DNA of 64,000 nt. Origin: Streptomyces kaniharaensis (GTDB lineage: Bacteria > Actinomycetota > Actinomycetes > Streptomycetales > Streptomycetaceae). Positions 26,553-34,820 of this stretch are shown in pieces. Under the pieces are notes generated by a model, which saw nothing but the letters and a program-made list of their open reading frames with translations, did no database searches and had not been told where the DNA came from. The stretch spans positions 434,001 to 498,000 of the forward strand of contig NZ_WBOF01000002.1 in NCBI RefSeq assembly GCF_009569385.1, given 5' to 3'. Made by a program: the position numbers and the translations under genes. Numbering within the stretch: the first letter of the stretch is position 1; each line of letters opens with the position of its first letter.

Positions 26553-26660
26553 TGACGGATGATCTCCGCGCGACGATCACCGTGATGAGCTGCGCGAGCA
26601 CCCCAACCACTTGTCACACCAGGGCCGGTGACCTGCACGAATCACGATGGAACTTCCTCA
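26553..26660. repeat. Right 108-bp terminal inverted repeat
   Basis: Inverted copy of 24941-25048, about 100 of 108 identical. It lies upstream of the accessory gene and probably contains its promoter. Confidence 0.92.
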
Positions 26661-27042
26661 CTGCAGCGACCCCCACCTGAGCGCCGAGGACATCGCCCTG
26701 GGCTACAAGCAACTCCTGGAAGTCGAGCGCGGCTGGCGCGACATGAAGCAGATCATCGACCTGCGGCCGGTCTACCACCGGCTCGAAGAGCGCATCCGCG
26801 CCCACGTCGTCCTGTGCTGGCTCGCCCTCCTCCTCCTCATCCGCATCATCGAGACCCGGACCGGGACGACCTGGCCCCAGGCCCGTCGCGAGCTCCAGCG
26901 CCTCCACGTTGGGACCTTCGCCGGCCCCACCGGCACGTTCCAGCAGGTCACGGGCCTGACCAAGCCACAGACCGACCTGCTGGCCAAGCTCGGCATCCCT
27001 CACCCGAAGCAGGTCATCGACCTCCAGCCCGCACCCCGCTGA
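26661..27042 (+). pseudogene. IS1634-type transposase, 3' part
   Basis: Continuation of the gene broken at 23628: CSDPHLSAEDIALGYKQLLE, VERGWRDMKQIIDLRPVYHR (third catalytic Glu), LEERIRAHVVLCWLALLLLI, ending KQVIDLQPAPR. The ATG at 26647 lies in the neighbouring inverted repeat and is fortuitous. The segment between the two halves (about 120 residues) is lost. Confidence 0.85.
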
Positions 27043-27179
27043 CCAGCCGAAACGCCACCTCCTAGAGAAACGCTCTCCAGGCGGCCACACCCATGTCCGC
27101 CCAGGTCAGAGCCCAGATTCGACACTCCAGCGCACCGAATTACGTCGAACCCGGGGCCAGGCAGGCCACGCCCCGGCCA

Positions 27180-27388
27180 CGGCCTGAACGGCGGCCAGGG
27201 CGCAGCAGCGGGAAGAGCAGGGGCACGGCCTGAACGGCGGCCGGGCGCAGCAGCGGGCCGGGGGCGGCACGGGCGGCGGGGAGCAGCCGAGGCCTGCAGA
27301 CCGGCGCAGGCCGGTGCAACACGACAGGCGCAACACGCCCCGCCAGGCCCCTCCTGGGCTGCATAACACCAGGTCAGACCAGCAACAC
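27180..27388. repeat. Dispersed repeat, copy B, with internal tandem unit
   Basis: Begins with two copies of ACGGCCTGAACGGCGGCC followed by GGGCGCAGCAGCGGG (27177-27210 and 27226-27257), then GGGGAGCAGCCGAGGCC shared with copy C and the long block 27286-27388 shared with copy A. Noncoding appearance. Confidence 0.7.
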
Positions 27389-27416
27389 AGGACGCGCGGG
27401 GCTCCCAGAACCGGCC

Positions 27417-27450
27417 GGAGGCGGGTGGCTGCTGGCAGCCACCCGCCTCC
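27417..27450 (-). terminator. Terminator of the small membrane-protein gene
   Basis: Perfect 16-bp stem GGAGGCGGGTGGCTGC (27417-27432) with its complement at 27435-27450, 2-nt loop, 17 bp past the stop of the minus-strand gene. Confidence 0.8.
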
Positions 27451-27466
27451 TCGCTTCCTCCGGCGG

Positions 27467-27703
27467 CTATCGGCCGTTAGCGCAAGCGCGCGTCCAGTCG
27501 ATCAACTTCTGCACCACCTCGATCATGACCCTCTGCTTTCGTTCCGGCATGAAGGGCCAGCAAACCCACGCTGGCGCCGACAGCAAGACGAACAGCAGCA
27601 GGGGCAGGAGCGAGAGTGCAGGGAGGAAGACCCTCAACACACCAGGAGTGGGCACGACGTGTCCTTTTACTCGAAGGAATCGAAGTGCGACACCGCGGCC
27701 CAC
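27467..27703 (-). CDS. Small single-pass membrane protein
   Basis: 78 aa, or about 64 aa if started at a later valine codon (HVVPTPGVLRVFLP region). Hydrophobic helix FLPALSLLPLLLFVLLSAPA (about 26-45), then a basic helical tail PERKQRVMIEVVQKLIDWTR. Not recognised. The perfect terminator right after its stop supports a real transcription unit. It lies in a repeat-rich accessory segment. Confidence 0.55.
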   Translation of the reverse strand: MGRGVALRFLRVKGHVVPTPGVLRVFLPALSLLPLLLFVLLSAPAWVCWPFMPERKQRVMIEVVQKLIDWTRACANGR

Positions 27704-27900
27704 CCCTTACCTACTACCTTTGCCGCAGCGACAAGCCTAGCGCCTGGAGGACCACCCGACCGCCTGACGGACGACCAGACCACCACCCCGCCCGGCGCGC
27801 AGGACCGGACGCAGCAAACCCCCAGCCGGAACGAGGCGAGCCCGAACGGCGACGAGGACGGCAGCTAGGCGCAGGCCGGTGCGCCAGTGGAGCCTCATCA

Positions 27901-28125
27901 GTGAGCGTCCCGGAACCGGACAGTGCGCTGCCAGAGCAGCTCATTGCTGAGAGCCCCCATTGGATCGGAGTCGTCGGGAACACGTCCGGGACCACGGTGA
28001 CCGTCAAGTTGTCGGCTCTGTCTCGGCCGTGGCGCCTTGGCCAGCAGCTACCGGAGCGGGCCGGCTATACAGCGACGCTCGATCTGGCCCACGGCGTGTG
28101 GCATCTCGCCGCCGGTGAGTCATAG
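27901..28125 (+). CDS. Small hypothetical protein
   Basis: 74 aa from GTG 27901. Reads SVPEPDSALPEQLIAESPHW, IGVVGNTSGTTVTVKLSALS, RPWRLGQQLPERAGYTATLD then HGVWHLAAGES: a compact beta-rich protein without signal or membrane segment. Unknown function; start and reality moderately certain only. Confidence 0.45.
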   Translation: MSVPEPDSALPEQLIAESPHWIGVVGNTSGTTVTVKLSALSRPWRLGQQLPERAGYTATLDLAHGVWHLAAGES

Positions 28126-28350
28126 GGGTGCGCCTTCAGCGCCGCCGGTGACAGCAAGTGACGATGCGAAGCCCTGGCCGAACCCACTCAGATCACCCGA
28201 TCACAGACTCCTACCAGTACTGGACCCCTGATTGGCCTCGTTGACATTCCCCAGCGAGAGCCACCGAATCACCACGCCCCAGGGGCCGTTGATCAGTAGG
28301 CTGGCTCACCGACTATCAGATCGTGTTGCTACGACGAGGGCGGGGGCTTC

Positions 28351-29031
28351 GTGTCGGATGCAGTGCTGAATGTCGTGATCGGGCTAATCACGAGCGTCGT
28401 CAGCGGCGGGTCCGTCTGGGCCTGGAAGCGTGTGAGCACCGCTCGCATCCTGCACCAGAAGCAGGCACTGCTTGGCCTGCGGCCCGGTGCACCGTGCGTC
28501 ATCATCCTGAACAGCCACTGGCAGATGCCCACCGTCACCGAGCACGGTGATGTCTACGCGATCATCGAACTCGCGATGCTCGCCGAGGAATCAGGGTGTG
28601 CATTCTCTCTCGTTGCCGCAGAAGCACCTGAGCTGAACGGGGATCGTACCGAACTCAGCATCGGTGGTCTGGGATCGAACCGACGCAACGTCGAGTACTT
28701 GGCGAGGCACCTGCCCGGTGTGAAGGTCAACCAACGTGGCGACTTCACCGTCGATGGTCAGCGCTTCCTTCACAAGCAGGGACGAACGGACCATGCACTG
28801 GTCGCGAAATTCACCCCTCCCCAGTCGGCACAGCCGGTCCTCATGATCATGGGGCAGTCGGCGATTGCCAATCGCGCGGCGGTGCACCTGCTCAAGCACG
28901 ACTACAAGCGTCTCGCCAAGGAGGTCGAGTCCCTCAATCGATTCTGTCTCATGCTGCGCGTCGATGCGGCGGACACCTACGGCTACCAGGCCGTCGAAGT
29001 CGCTACCGACTTGTCGGCAGTCGCGTTCTAG
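28351..29031 (+). CDS. Membrane-anchored alpha/beta protein of unknown family
   Basis: 226 aa from GTG 28351. N-terminal helix VLNVVIGLITSVVSGGSVWA (about 5-24) anchors it. The soluble part has alternating beta/alpha pattern: PCVIILNSHWQMPTVTEHGD, VYAIIELAMLAEESGCAFSL, then a glycine turn LSIGGLGSNRRNVEYLARHL, FLHKQGRTDHALVAKF, VLMIMGQSAIANRAAVHLL and a C-terminal helix. The GGLGSN turn followed by a helix suggests a nucleotide- or ligand-binding Rossmann-like fold, as in stand-alone sensors from conflict systems, but no known motif set is complete. A hairpin terminator follows. Confidence 0.6.
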   Translation: MSDAVLNVVIGLITSVVSGGSVWAWKRVSTARILHQKQALLGLRPGAPCVIILNSHWQMPTVTEHGDVYAIIELAMLAEESGCAFSLVAAEAPELNGDRTELSIGGLGSNRRNVEYLARHLPGVKVNQRGDFTVDGQRFLHKQGRTDHALVAKFTPPQSAQPVLMIMGQSAIANRAAVHLLKHDYKRLAKEVESLNRFCLMLRVDAADTYGYQAVEVATDLSAVAF

Positions 29032-29061
29032 CGCAGCCAAACTCCTGCACAGACCGGGTTC

Positions 29062-29089
29062 GGTCAGCCAACGCCCTGGCGGGCTGACC
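29062..29089 (+). terminator. Hairpin after the membrane-anchored unknown gene
   Basis: GGTCAGCC (29062-29069) pairs with GGCTGACC (29082-29089), 12-nt loop, 30 bases after the stop. Confidence 0.55.
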
Positions 29090-29258
29090 CTGGCCTTTCA
29101 CGGAACTCGCGCCAGAGCCATTTACAGCTGCCCACTAATATTCCAGCTGTAGTTCTTAATCACTGTTGCGGGGCGACCTGTTGTTGCCGCCGCCCGTCGT
29201 CGATTCTTGGTGGCCTCATCCGTGCCGCTGCGCGCGGGCGGACTGGAAGGCTGACCTC

Positions 29259-29470
29259 ATGGCTTCGAGCATCGTCGTCCATTACACCGAGTACCTGCGG
29301 ACTGGTACGAGCACCCTCTGGGTTCGGTTGCGGGAGCTCCTTCAGGACCAGGGCTTGACCCTGAGGTGACGGTCGTCGTTGGCCTCTTGCAGGAGGGCCC
29401 GATCACGAGAATGGCCAAGTCTCCGGCGACGGCAGGGTCTACAGGTTCAGCCTCTTCTTGATCAGAAACG
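29259..29470 (+). pseudogene. Small frameshifted hypothetical
   Basis: ATG 29259 with GGAAGG about 10 nt upstream opens ASSIVVHYTEYLRTGTSTLW then VRLRELLQDQGLTLR and stops. A shifted frame continues with VVVGLLQEGP, DHENGQVSGDGRVYRFSLFL and IRN. It looks like one small protein broken by indels. Function unknown. Confidence 0.4.
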
Positions 29471-29893
29471 GCTCGGGTTCTCATCAACAGGAGGGGTCTT
29501 CACCGGGGTCGCCTGATCCGCCTCGATGGTCCTGGCCCCCTCGGCTGCTTCCCTGAAGGTGACGACCGCCTCGCCGTTCTCCCGCGCCCATGCGGTGAGC
29601 ATCCTGATGGGCTCCTCCAGGGTTCGCCCGAGATCGGTCAGGCCGTACTCCACGCGCGGCGGCGCCTCGGCGTACGCGTGCCGCTCGATGAGCCCGTTGG
29701 CTTGGAGCCGGCGCAACGTCTGGGTCAGTACCTTGCGCGAAATGCCACCGCTCAGCTCGACCAGCTCGCCGTGGCGCAACGGGCCGTCGGTCAGCGCGAA
29801 GAGCGTGACCATGGACCACTTGCTGGCGATGATCTCCATGGCCAGAAGAGCGGGACAGTCGGCGAGGAAGGCAATTCCGGGTCGCAGGCTCAT
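29462..29893 (-). CDS. HxlR-family transcriptional regulator
   Basis: 143 aa from ATG 29893. Winged-helix core: LLAMEIIASKWSMVTLFAL, LRHGELVELSGGISRKVLTQ, TLRRLQANGLIERHAYAEAP, PRVEYGLTDLGRTLEEP. C-terminal 30 residues are extra. It is divergent from the DoxX-like gene (gap about 95 bp), the usual arrangement for regulation of that gene. CCTCCAGGTACCTT at the start side is a possible operator region. Confidence 0.9.
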   Translation of the reverse strand: MSLRPGIAFLADCPALLAMEIIASKWSMVTLFALTDGPLRHGELVELSGGISRKVLTQTLRRLQANGLIERHAYAEAPPRVEYGLTDLGRTLEEPIRMLTAWARENGEAVVTFREAAEGARTIEADQATPVKTPPVDENPSRF

Positions 29894-29988
29894 GCCCCGA
29901 AGGTTACCTGGAGGTACCTTATGGCCGCCTATCGTCGTCGAGGTGCGCACGCCCCTTACTCGCATCTCGCATGATTGAGGTTTCAGCC

Positions 29989-30339
29989 ATGTTCGTCTCC
30001 CTTGCCGTCGTCACCGTGTTCATGTCGGCGCTTCTCCTGGTATCGGCCGGGGCCAAGTCTCTGCGGACGCGGCACATCACCAAGCAGATGTCCACCCTCG
30101 GAGTGCCGCAGAGCATGATGGCTTTCCTGATCGGCGCTCAGATCGCGGGCACGGCCGGTGCGATCGCCGGACTCTGGTGGGGACCCATCGGAATCGCCGC
30201 CGCGATCGGCCTGACGCTCTATTTCGCTGGGGCGGTCGCCTTCCACCTGCGCGTCGGCGACCGCAAGGGCGCGTCTCCGGCGGTGGTCCTCACCATAGCC
30301 TCCGTCGCCCTGATCGTGCTGCGTGCTGCCACCCTCTGA
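29989..30339 (+). CDS. DoxX-like small membrane protein
   Basis: 116 aa from ATG 29989 (GAGG nine bases upstream; an ATG at 29971 is the alternative). Four membrane helices: FVSLAVVTVFMSALLLVSAG, MMAFLIGAQIAGTAGAIAGL, IGIAAAIGLTLYFAGAVAFH and SPAVVLTIASVALIVLRAA. Charged loop GAKSLRTRHITKQM typical of the DoxX/DoxD-like family. Likely regulated by the divergent HxlR gene; role in membrane redox or quinone handling is family-level inference. Confidence 0.88.
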   Translation: MFVSLAVVTVFMSALLLVSAGAKSLRTRHITKQMSTLGVPQSMMAFLIGAQIAGTAGAIAGLWWGPIGIAAAIGLTLYFAGAVAFHLRVGDRKGASPAVVLTIASVALIVLRAATL

Positions 30340-30427
30340 CAGCGGACAGCCGGTCTGACGCTGGCCTTGATCGTGCTGAGTGAGGTTGGTCTCCTCCGAG
30401 GGCGGCCACCGTTGATCATCGTGAGTT

Positions 30428-30740
30428 GTGTCGACAAACGAAGATCAGCCGGTGGCCGTGGGTCACAGCGTAAAATGCACCCGCTACGCGCAGTTGCACC
30501 CCGGACAACGGTGGCTGCTGGGCGAGTTGGGCATCGACAGCACGGCGGCGGCCAACGCCCGGCCCCGGCGCCGCAATATCCGGGCCGCAGCCGAGGAAGC
30601 CCTCGCACACGCCCGCGCCCTGGGCTGCCGAACACGGCTCCCTGGCCGACATCAGTGCCTCCACCGTCCACGACGGACACCCGCTCGGCAGATGGATCGT
30701 TGGCCAGCGGGGCCGTGCAGGACTCAGGCGCGATCCGCAT
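30428..30740 (+). pseudogene. Helicase-associated (HA) domain fragment, frameshifted
   Basis: First frame: YAQLHPGQRWLLGELGID then PRRRNIRAAAEEALAHARA. After a shift near 30615: AAEHGSLADISASTVHDGHP and LGRWIVGQRGRAGL, matching the HA-repeat pattern (HGxL, DGxxLGxWI, QR). Such repeats occur at the C-terminus of large helicase-like proteins near Streptomyces chromosome ends. Only a scar remains. Confidence 0.6.
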
Positions 30741-30776
30741 GACATGCGGCTCCGTTCTCGTCGACAGGTGGGGGGA

Positions 30777-31972
30777 CTACTTCCAGACCGCCGCGAAGTG
30801 CCTGGCGTAACCGTGCAGGCCGTGGACCAGCGAGACCCCCACGACGAGTCCCGGGTTGTTGATGAACCTGGCCGACGCGGCGTCCGGCTGGCACAGCACG
30901 GTGGTCGTCCCGTCGGGGTTCCAGCGCAGCGCCGTCTGGAACTCACGGGCGGGGTCGGCGTACCAGGAGTACCCGACGACGGTGCCACTGTCGTTGATCG
31001 CGGTGGCGTCAGAAAAATCCGAGCCCGATGTCTTCGGCCCGAGCGCTGTCGCCGTACCGTCCGGGGTCCACTTCATGGCGTACCCCAGCGTGTCGAGCGA
31101 GGCGGCCGACGTGCCCGCCACCGTGCCCGAACTGTTGACGGCCGCCACCCGGACGGAGTAGCCCAGGTCCGTGACGGAGCCGTCGGCACGCCAGATCAGG
31201 CTGTGCAAGGCCGCGGGGTTGGGCCCGCCGAAGCCGATCACGACACCGGCGTCGTTGATCCTGACGGCCAGGCTATCGGCCCAGCCCGTCGCGTTCAGGG
31301 CCGTGGGAGTCCCGTCCGGGCTCCAGACCACCGCGTGCCGCGGGCCCAGGATGTCGTCGCCCTGGGAGTACCCGACCGCCACACCCGAGCTGTTGATCCC
31401 GGCCACGACGGTGCGGACGTCGTCGCCCAGCGGCTCCAGCGCGACCGCCGTCCCGTCCGGATCCCAGGCCACGGCGTGCTCGTGCGCGGTGTCCGCCCAC
31501 GAGGAGCCGATCACCACGCCGGTGCTGCTGACCGCGGTGGCCTGGGAGTTGGTGTTACCGGGCAGCGGAGCCAGGGCGGTGGCCGTGCCGTCGGGAGCCC
31601 AGCTCACCGCGTGCGTCCGGACCATTGGCGGGAGAACCCGACCACGGTGCCCGCGTCGTTGACACCGAGGGCCTTGTCCTCGGTGTCACCCGCCAGCGGG
31701 GCGAGGATGGTGGGCGTGAGGTCCGCGTTCCACCGGATCGCGCGGTACGTCAAGGTGGGACCTTCCCCGTACAGCCACCCGACGACGACACCCTTGTTGC
31801 TGACCCCGGTGGGCTCGCTGAACTGCGTGCCGGCCGGGGTCGCCAGCACCAGGGGTGCCAGGGCCGCCGGGGCGGTGTCGGCCACCGCCGCCGGTGCCAC
31901 CCCGGCCGCAAGGCCGGCGGCCAGGACCACGGCGGTGGCGACAGCGGTCGAGCGCGAGCTGCGCTTGCTCAT
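30777..31972 (-). pseudogene. Secreted HAF-repeat protein, broken by one frameshift
   Basis: The N-terminal frame starts at ATG 31972 with a signal peptide (STAVATAVVLAAGLAAGVAP) and repeats such as GVSNKGVVVGWLYG; it ends prematurely at 31604. The second frame, from about 31625 to 30777, continues HAVSWAPDGTATALAPLPGN and five more repeats of the form INDSGTVVGYSW. Overlapping bases near 31610-31625 (FSRQW versus the continuing RTHAVSW) indicate a single-base indel. Intact, it would be about 395 aa, a beta-propeller-like extracellular protein of unknown role. Confidence 0.8.
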
Positions 31973-31990
31973 AATGTGCAGCTCCTGTCT

Positions 31991-32527
31991 TTAGAACGGG
32001 CCCTTGTCGGGGTTGTAGTGCCAGAACTGGTTGTCCCCGGCGTGGAAGTCCCATTGGATGACGGGGGTGCCGTCGGCGATCACGCCGCCGGCGACGTCCA
32101 GGCTGAGCCCGCTGTTGGCGTTGACGATGTGCCGGGGGGTGCCGGAGTGGCTGACGTTCGGGTCGGTCCAGGCCTGGTTGGCGCCGCTGTTGCAGGTCCA
32201 CTGGTCGGCCTGGGTGCCCGGGGTGGTGCTGAAGGCGGGGATCTCCAGGCACTTGCTGCTGTGCAGGTTGATCCAGCCGTTGGCGCTCTGGGTCCACTTC
32301 TGGTTGTCGCCGCCGGTGCAGGTCGCAATCCGGACCGGGGCGCCGTCGTCGGTGCGCGAGTCGGCGACCTCTAGGCACAGGTCGTCCGGGCCCGCGTACA
32401 TGCCGGTGCGGATCTCGGCCGGGCCGAAGTCGGAGGCGGTGTTCGTGGTGGCCCCGGCGGACGGCGCGGCGAGCGCCAGCGAGGCGGTGGCGAGCAGGAC
32501 GGCTGTGAGCTTCGTATGGCGTGTCAT
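31991..32527 (-). CDS. Secreted ricin-type beta-trefoil lectin
   Basis: 178 aa from ATG 32527. Signal peptide 1-26 (LTAVLLATASLALAAPSAGA). One beta-trefoil domain with three QxW-type repeats: DDLCLEVADSRTDDGAPV then DNQKWTQ; KCLEIPAF then NQAWTDPN; GLSLDVAGGVIADGTPVIQW then DNQFWHYN. Carbohydrate-binding protein (CBM13-like) without attached catalytic domain. It starts close to the broken HAF-repeat gene on the same strand. Confidence 0.9.
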   Translation of the reverse strand: MTRHTKLTAVLLATASLALAAPSAGATTNTASDFGPAEIRTGMYAGPDDLCLEVADSRTDDGAPVRIATCTGGDNQKWTQSANGWINLHSSKCLEIPAFSTTPGTQADQWTCNSGANQAWTDPNVSHSGTPRHIVNANSGLSLDVAGGVIADGTPVIQWDFHAGDNQFWHYNPDKGPF

Positions 32528-32778
32528 CAGGTGATCTCCCTTGGAGTCGGATTCAGTGTGGACGGGCGAGGGAGCCGAGCAGGCGTTGCCAGGCGTCCCG
32601 TGCCGCGTCGAGTGTCGGGCTGCCCCGCGGGGCAATCCCGGATGGGTGCAGATCTTGTAGGGGTGCCTCGTTGGGGTGATTTGCTGGGGTTCGGTGGGCG
32701 GTGGGGTGGTTGGGGTTCCTAGCGTCGGTGGTGATGAGCCCGCTGTGGTGCGCGGGTGCCGAGCGAGGGGTGGGGGTC

Positions 32779-33273
32779 ATGCCGTCGTTGTTGGCCGTGT
32801 TGGAAGCCAGGGAGGATCGGGCCCGGAGTCGGGCCGCGGGGCTGCGCGAGCGGATCGCTGAGCTGTCCGAGGAGTTGTCGCAGGTGGAGGCCGAGCTGTC
32901 GCGGCTGCGGATCACGCGGGAGACCGTGGACGAGGTGCTGGCCGATGGCCCGGGTGCGGCTGCTTCGGAGCCGATCGGGGACGTCGAGTCCGCGGTGGTG
33001 CCGTTGACGGAACTCGTGCCGGTGCTGCTCGCGGCGGAGGCGGCCGGGGACGCGACGGTGACCTCGCCGGCCTACCGGCGGGTCCTGGTCGCGTTCGCCG
33101 AGGCGCCGGGCCCGTTGCGGTGCAAGGAGGTGTGCACCGCGGTGGGGCTGGGGACGGAAGCCAACCACGTTGAGGGCATGCGCTCGAAGCTGAAGCGGCT
33201 GGTCGAGCGCGGCATCCTCGTCGAGGCCGCCTCGGGGCTGTTCGCGCTGGCGTCGCGGTCGGGTGCCCGGTGA
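32779..33273 (+). CDS. Transposon accessory protein: coiled coil plus winged helix
   Basis: 164 aa from ATG 32779 (GGGGGT upstream). Coiled coil about 5-55 (AREDRARSRAAGLRERIAEL; SEELSQVEAELSRLRITRET), acidic linker, then winged helix about 95-158 (GPLRCKEVCTAVGL; VEGMRSKLKRLVERGIL; VEAASGLFALA). Homologous in the last domain to the accessory protein at 25954-26457, although the adjoining transposases belong to different families. Its stop overlaps the transposase start, so both are made together. Confidence 0.78.
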   Translation: MPSLLAVLEAREDRARSRAAGLRERIAELSEELSQVEAELSRLRITRETVDEVLADGPGAAASEPIGDVESAVVPLTELVPVLLAAEAAGDATVTSPAYRRVLVAFAEAPGPLRCKEVCTAVGLGTEANHVEGMRSKLKRLVERGILVEAASGLFALASRSGAR

Positions 33274-34820
33274 GCGACCAGGCGGCTCTGGCCGCCGCCG
33301 AGACCGCGTTCACCGCCTCCCGCCACCTGTTCGACCAGGTCACCGACGAGCTCGGGTCCGCCGAGACAGCCGCCTTGACGCACTCGCAACTGGAGGACCT
33401 GCTGAGCTCGCGGATGCGTGAAGTGACCCGGCAGCTGTTCCAGGACCATGTCCGGCTGCGGGAGCTGACCGAGCAACGACTGCCCGAGGTGGTGGACGCC
33501 AGCGGGGTCGAACGCACCAGGATCGAGCGGGGCCGCTCCCGGATCCTGGCTACGGTGTTTGGGAAGGTGACGGTGACCCGGATCGCCTACCGCGGCAGCG
33601 GGGTGGCCGATCTGCACCCGGCCGACGCGGTGCTGAACCTGCCCGCGGGGATGCACAGCCACGGACTGGCCAAGCTCGCCGCGATCGAGGCATCCCGCGG
33701 CTCGTTCGCCGAGGCCACCGAGCGGATCAACGCCGTCACCGGCGCCGGGATCGGGCCCCGGCAGGTTCAGGAACTCGCGGTCGGCGCCGCCTGTGACATC
33801 GACGACTTCTACGACGCCCTGGTGCCGACCCCGTGCACCGACACGACCACTCTGGTGGTCTCGGTCGACGGCAAGGGCGTGGTGATAAGGCCGGAAGCAC
33901 TGCGCGAGGCTACCGCGAAGGCCGCGCAGGTCAAGGGCGGCAACAAGATGAAGTCCCGACTCGCCGCCGGCGAGAAGCACGGCCGCAAGCGCATGGCCAC
34001 CCTCGCAGCGGTCTACGACGCCGAGCCCACCAAGCGCGGCGTCGACGACATCATCACCGACCCCGACCCCCGTGAGGACGGCGACAGCGACGACGGCGGC
34101 CAGGGCGAGGGGCGCGAACGCCGTCCCGGGCCCAAGGCCAGGTCCAAGTGGCTGACCGGCTCCGTCGACGACCCCGCCGCCCAGGTCGTGGCCGCCGCGT
34201 TCGACCAGGCCGAGCACCGCGACCCCACCAACCGCCGGCCCTGGGTCGTGCTCGTGGACGGCGCCCGCCACCAACTCGACCTCATCACCGCGGAGGCCGA
34301 ACGCCGAGGCGCGCGGGTGCACATCGTCATCGACCTCATCCACGTGCTCGAGTACCTCTGGGACGCGGCCTGGTGCCTGCACCAGGCCGGCGACCAGGCC
34401 GCCGAAGCCTTCGTCGCCCGCCACGCCCGCACCATCCTCGGCGGCGGCGCCGAACAGGTCGCAACCTCCCTCGAGAAGGCCGCTCGCGCCGCCCGGCTGA
34501 AGAAGAACCGCCGCAAGGGCATCGACGACGCCATCGGCTACCTGCGCAACAAGGCCCAGTACCTGCGCTACGACACCGCGCTGGAACACGGCTGGCCCAT
34601 CGCGACGGGCATCATCGAGGGCGCCTGCCGCCACCTGGTCAAAGACCGACTCGACATCACCGGCGCCCGCTGGGGACTCGCCGGCGCCGAAGCCGTGCTC
34701 AAGCTCCGCGCTCTACGCGCCAACGGCGACTTCGACACCTACTGGACCTGGCACGAGAAGCAGGAGTTCGCCCGCAACCACCAAGCCCGCTACCGCGACC
34801 ACCTCACACTCGCGGCCTGA
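33270..34820 (+). CDS. ISKra4-family transposase
   Basis: 516 aa from GTG 33270. N-terminal helical domain, then the DDE core: Asp in LVVSVDGKGVVIRPE, Asp in PWVVLVDGARHQLD, and Glu in ATGIIEGACRHLVKDRLDI, with the conserved VIDLIHVLEYLWDAAWCLHQ before it. An acidic insertion (PDPREDGDSDDGGQGEGRER) lies between the first two catalytic residues. All key residues intact, so likely active. Confidence 0.9.
   Translation: MSDQAALAAAETAFTASRHLFDQVTDELGSAETAALTHSQLEDLLSSRMREVTRQLFQDHVRLRELTEQRLPEVVDASGVERTRIERGRSRILATVFGKVTVTRIAYRGSGVADLHPADAVLNLPAGMHSHGLAKLAAIEASRGSFAEATERINAVTGAGIGPRQVQELAVGAACDIDDFYDALVPTPCTDTTTLVVSVDGKGVVIRPEALREATAKAAQVKGGNKMKSRLAAGEKHGRKRMATLAAVYDAEPTKRGVDDIITDPDPREDGDSDDGGQGEGRERRPGPKARSKWLTGSVDDPAAQVVAAAFDQAEHRDPTNRRPWVVLVDGARHQLDLITAEAERRGARVHIVIDLIHVLEYLWDAAWCLHQAGDQAAEAFVARHARTILGGGAEQVATSLEKAARAARLKKNRRKGIDDAIGYLRNKAQYLRYDTALEHGWPIATGIIEGACRHLVKDRLDITGARWGLAGAEAVLKLRALRANGDFDTYWTWHEKQEFARNHQARYRDHLTLAA

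Larger units (their letters stand above)
24941..26660. mobile_element. 1.72-kb transposon with 108-bp terminal inverted repeats
   Basis: Bounded by TGAGGAAGTT at 24941 and its complement at 26660. The first 108 bp and last 108 bp are inverted copies with about eight mismatches. It carries two minus-strand genes: a coiled-coil/winged-helix accessory protein (upstream) and an IS5-like DDE transposase (downstream), whose stop codon is the last triplet of the left repeat. It is inserted in the IS1634-type gene; the IS3 element abuts its left end. Confidence 0.85.

Noticed and set aside
27177..27257. Possible CRISPR-like array
   Set aside because: Only two adjacent repeats, no regular spacers and no cas genes; part of the dispersed repeat family.
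30744..31994. 416-codon plus-strand frame
   Set aside because: Antisense to the HAF-repeat gene; repeats on the minus strand are convincing, the plus frame is not.
33072..34634. 520-codon minus-strand frame
   Set aside because: Antisense to the ISKra4 transposase; Val/Gly-rich shadow, no family features.
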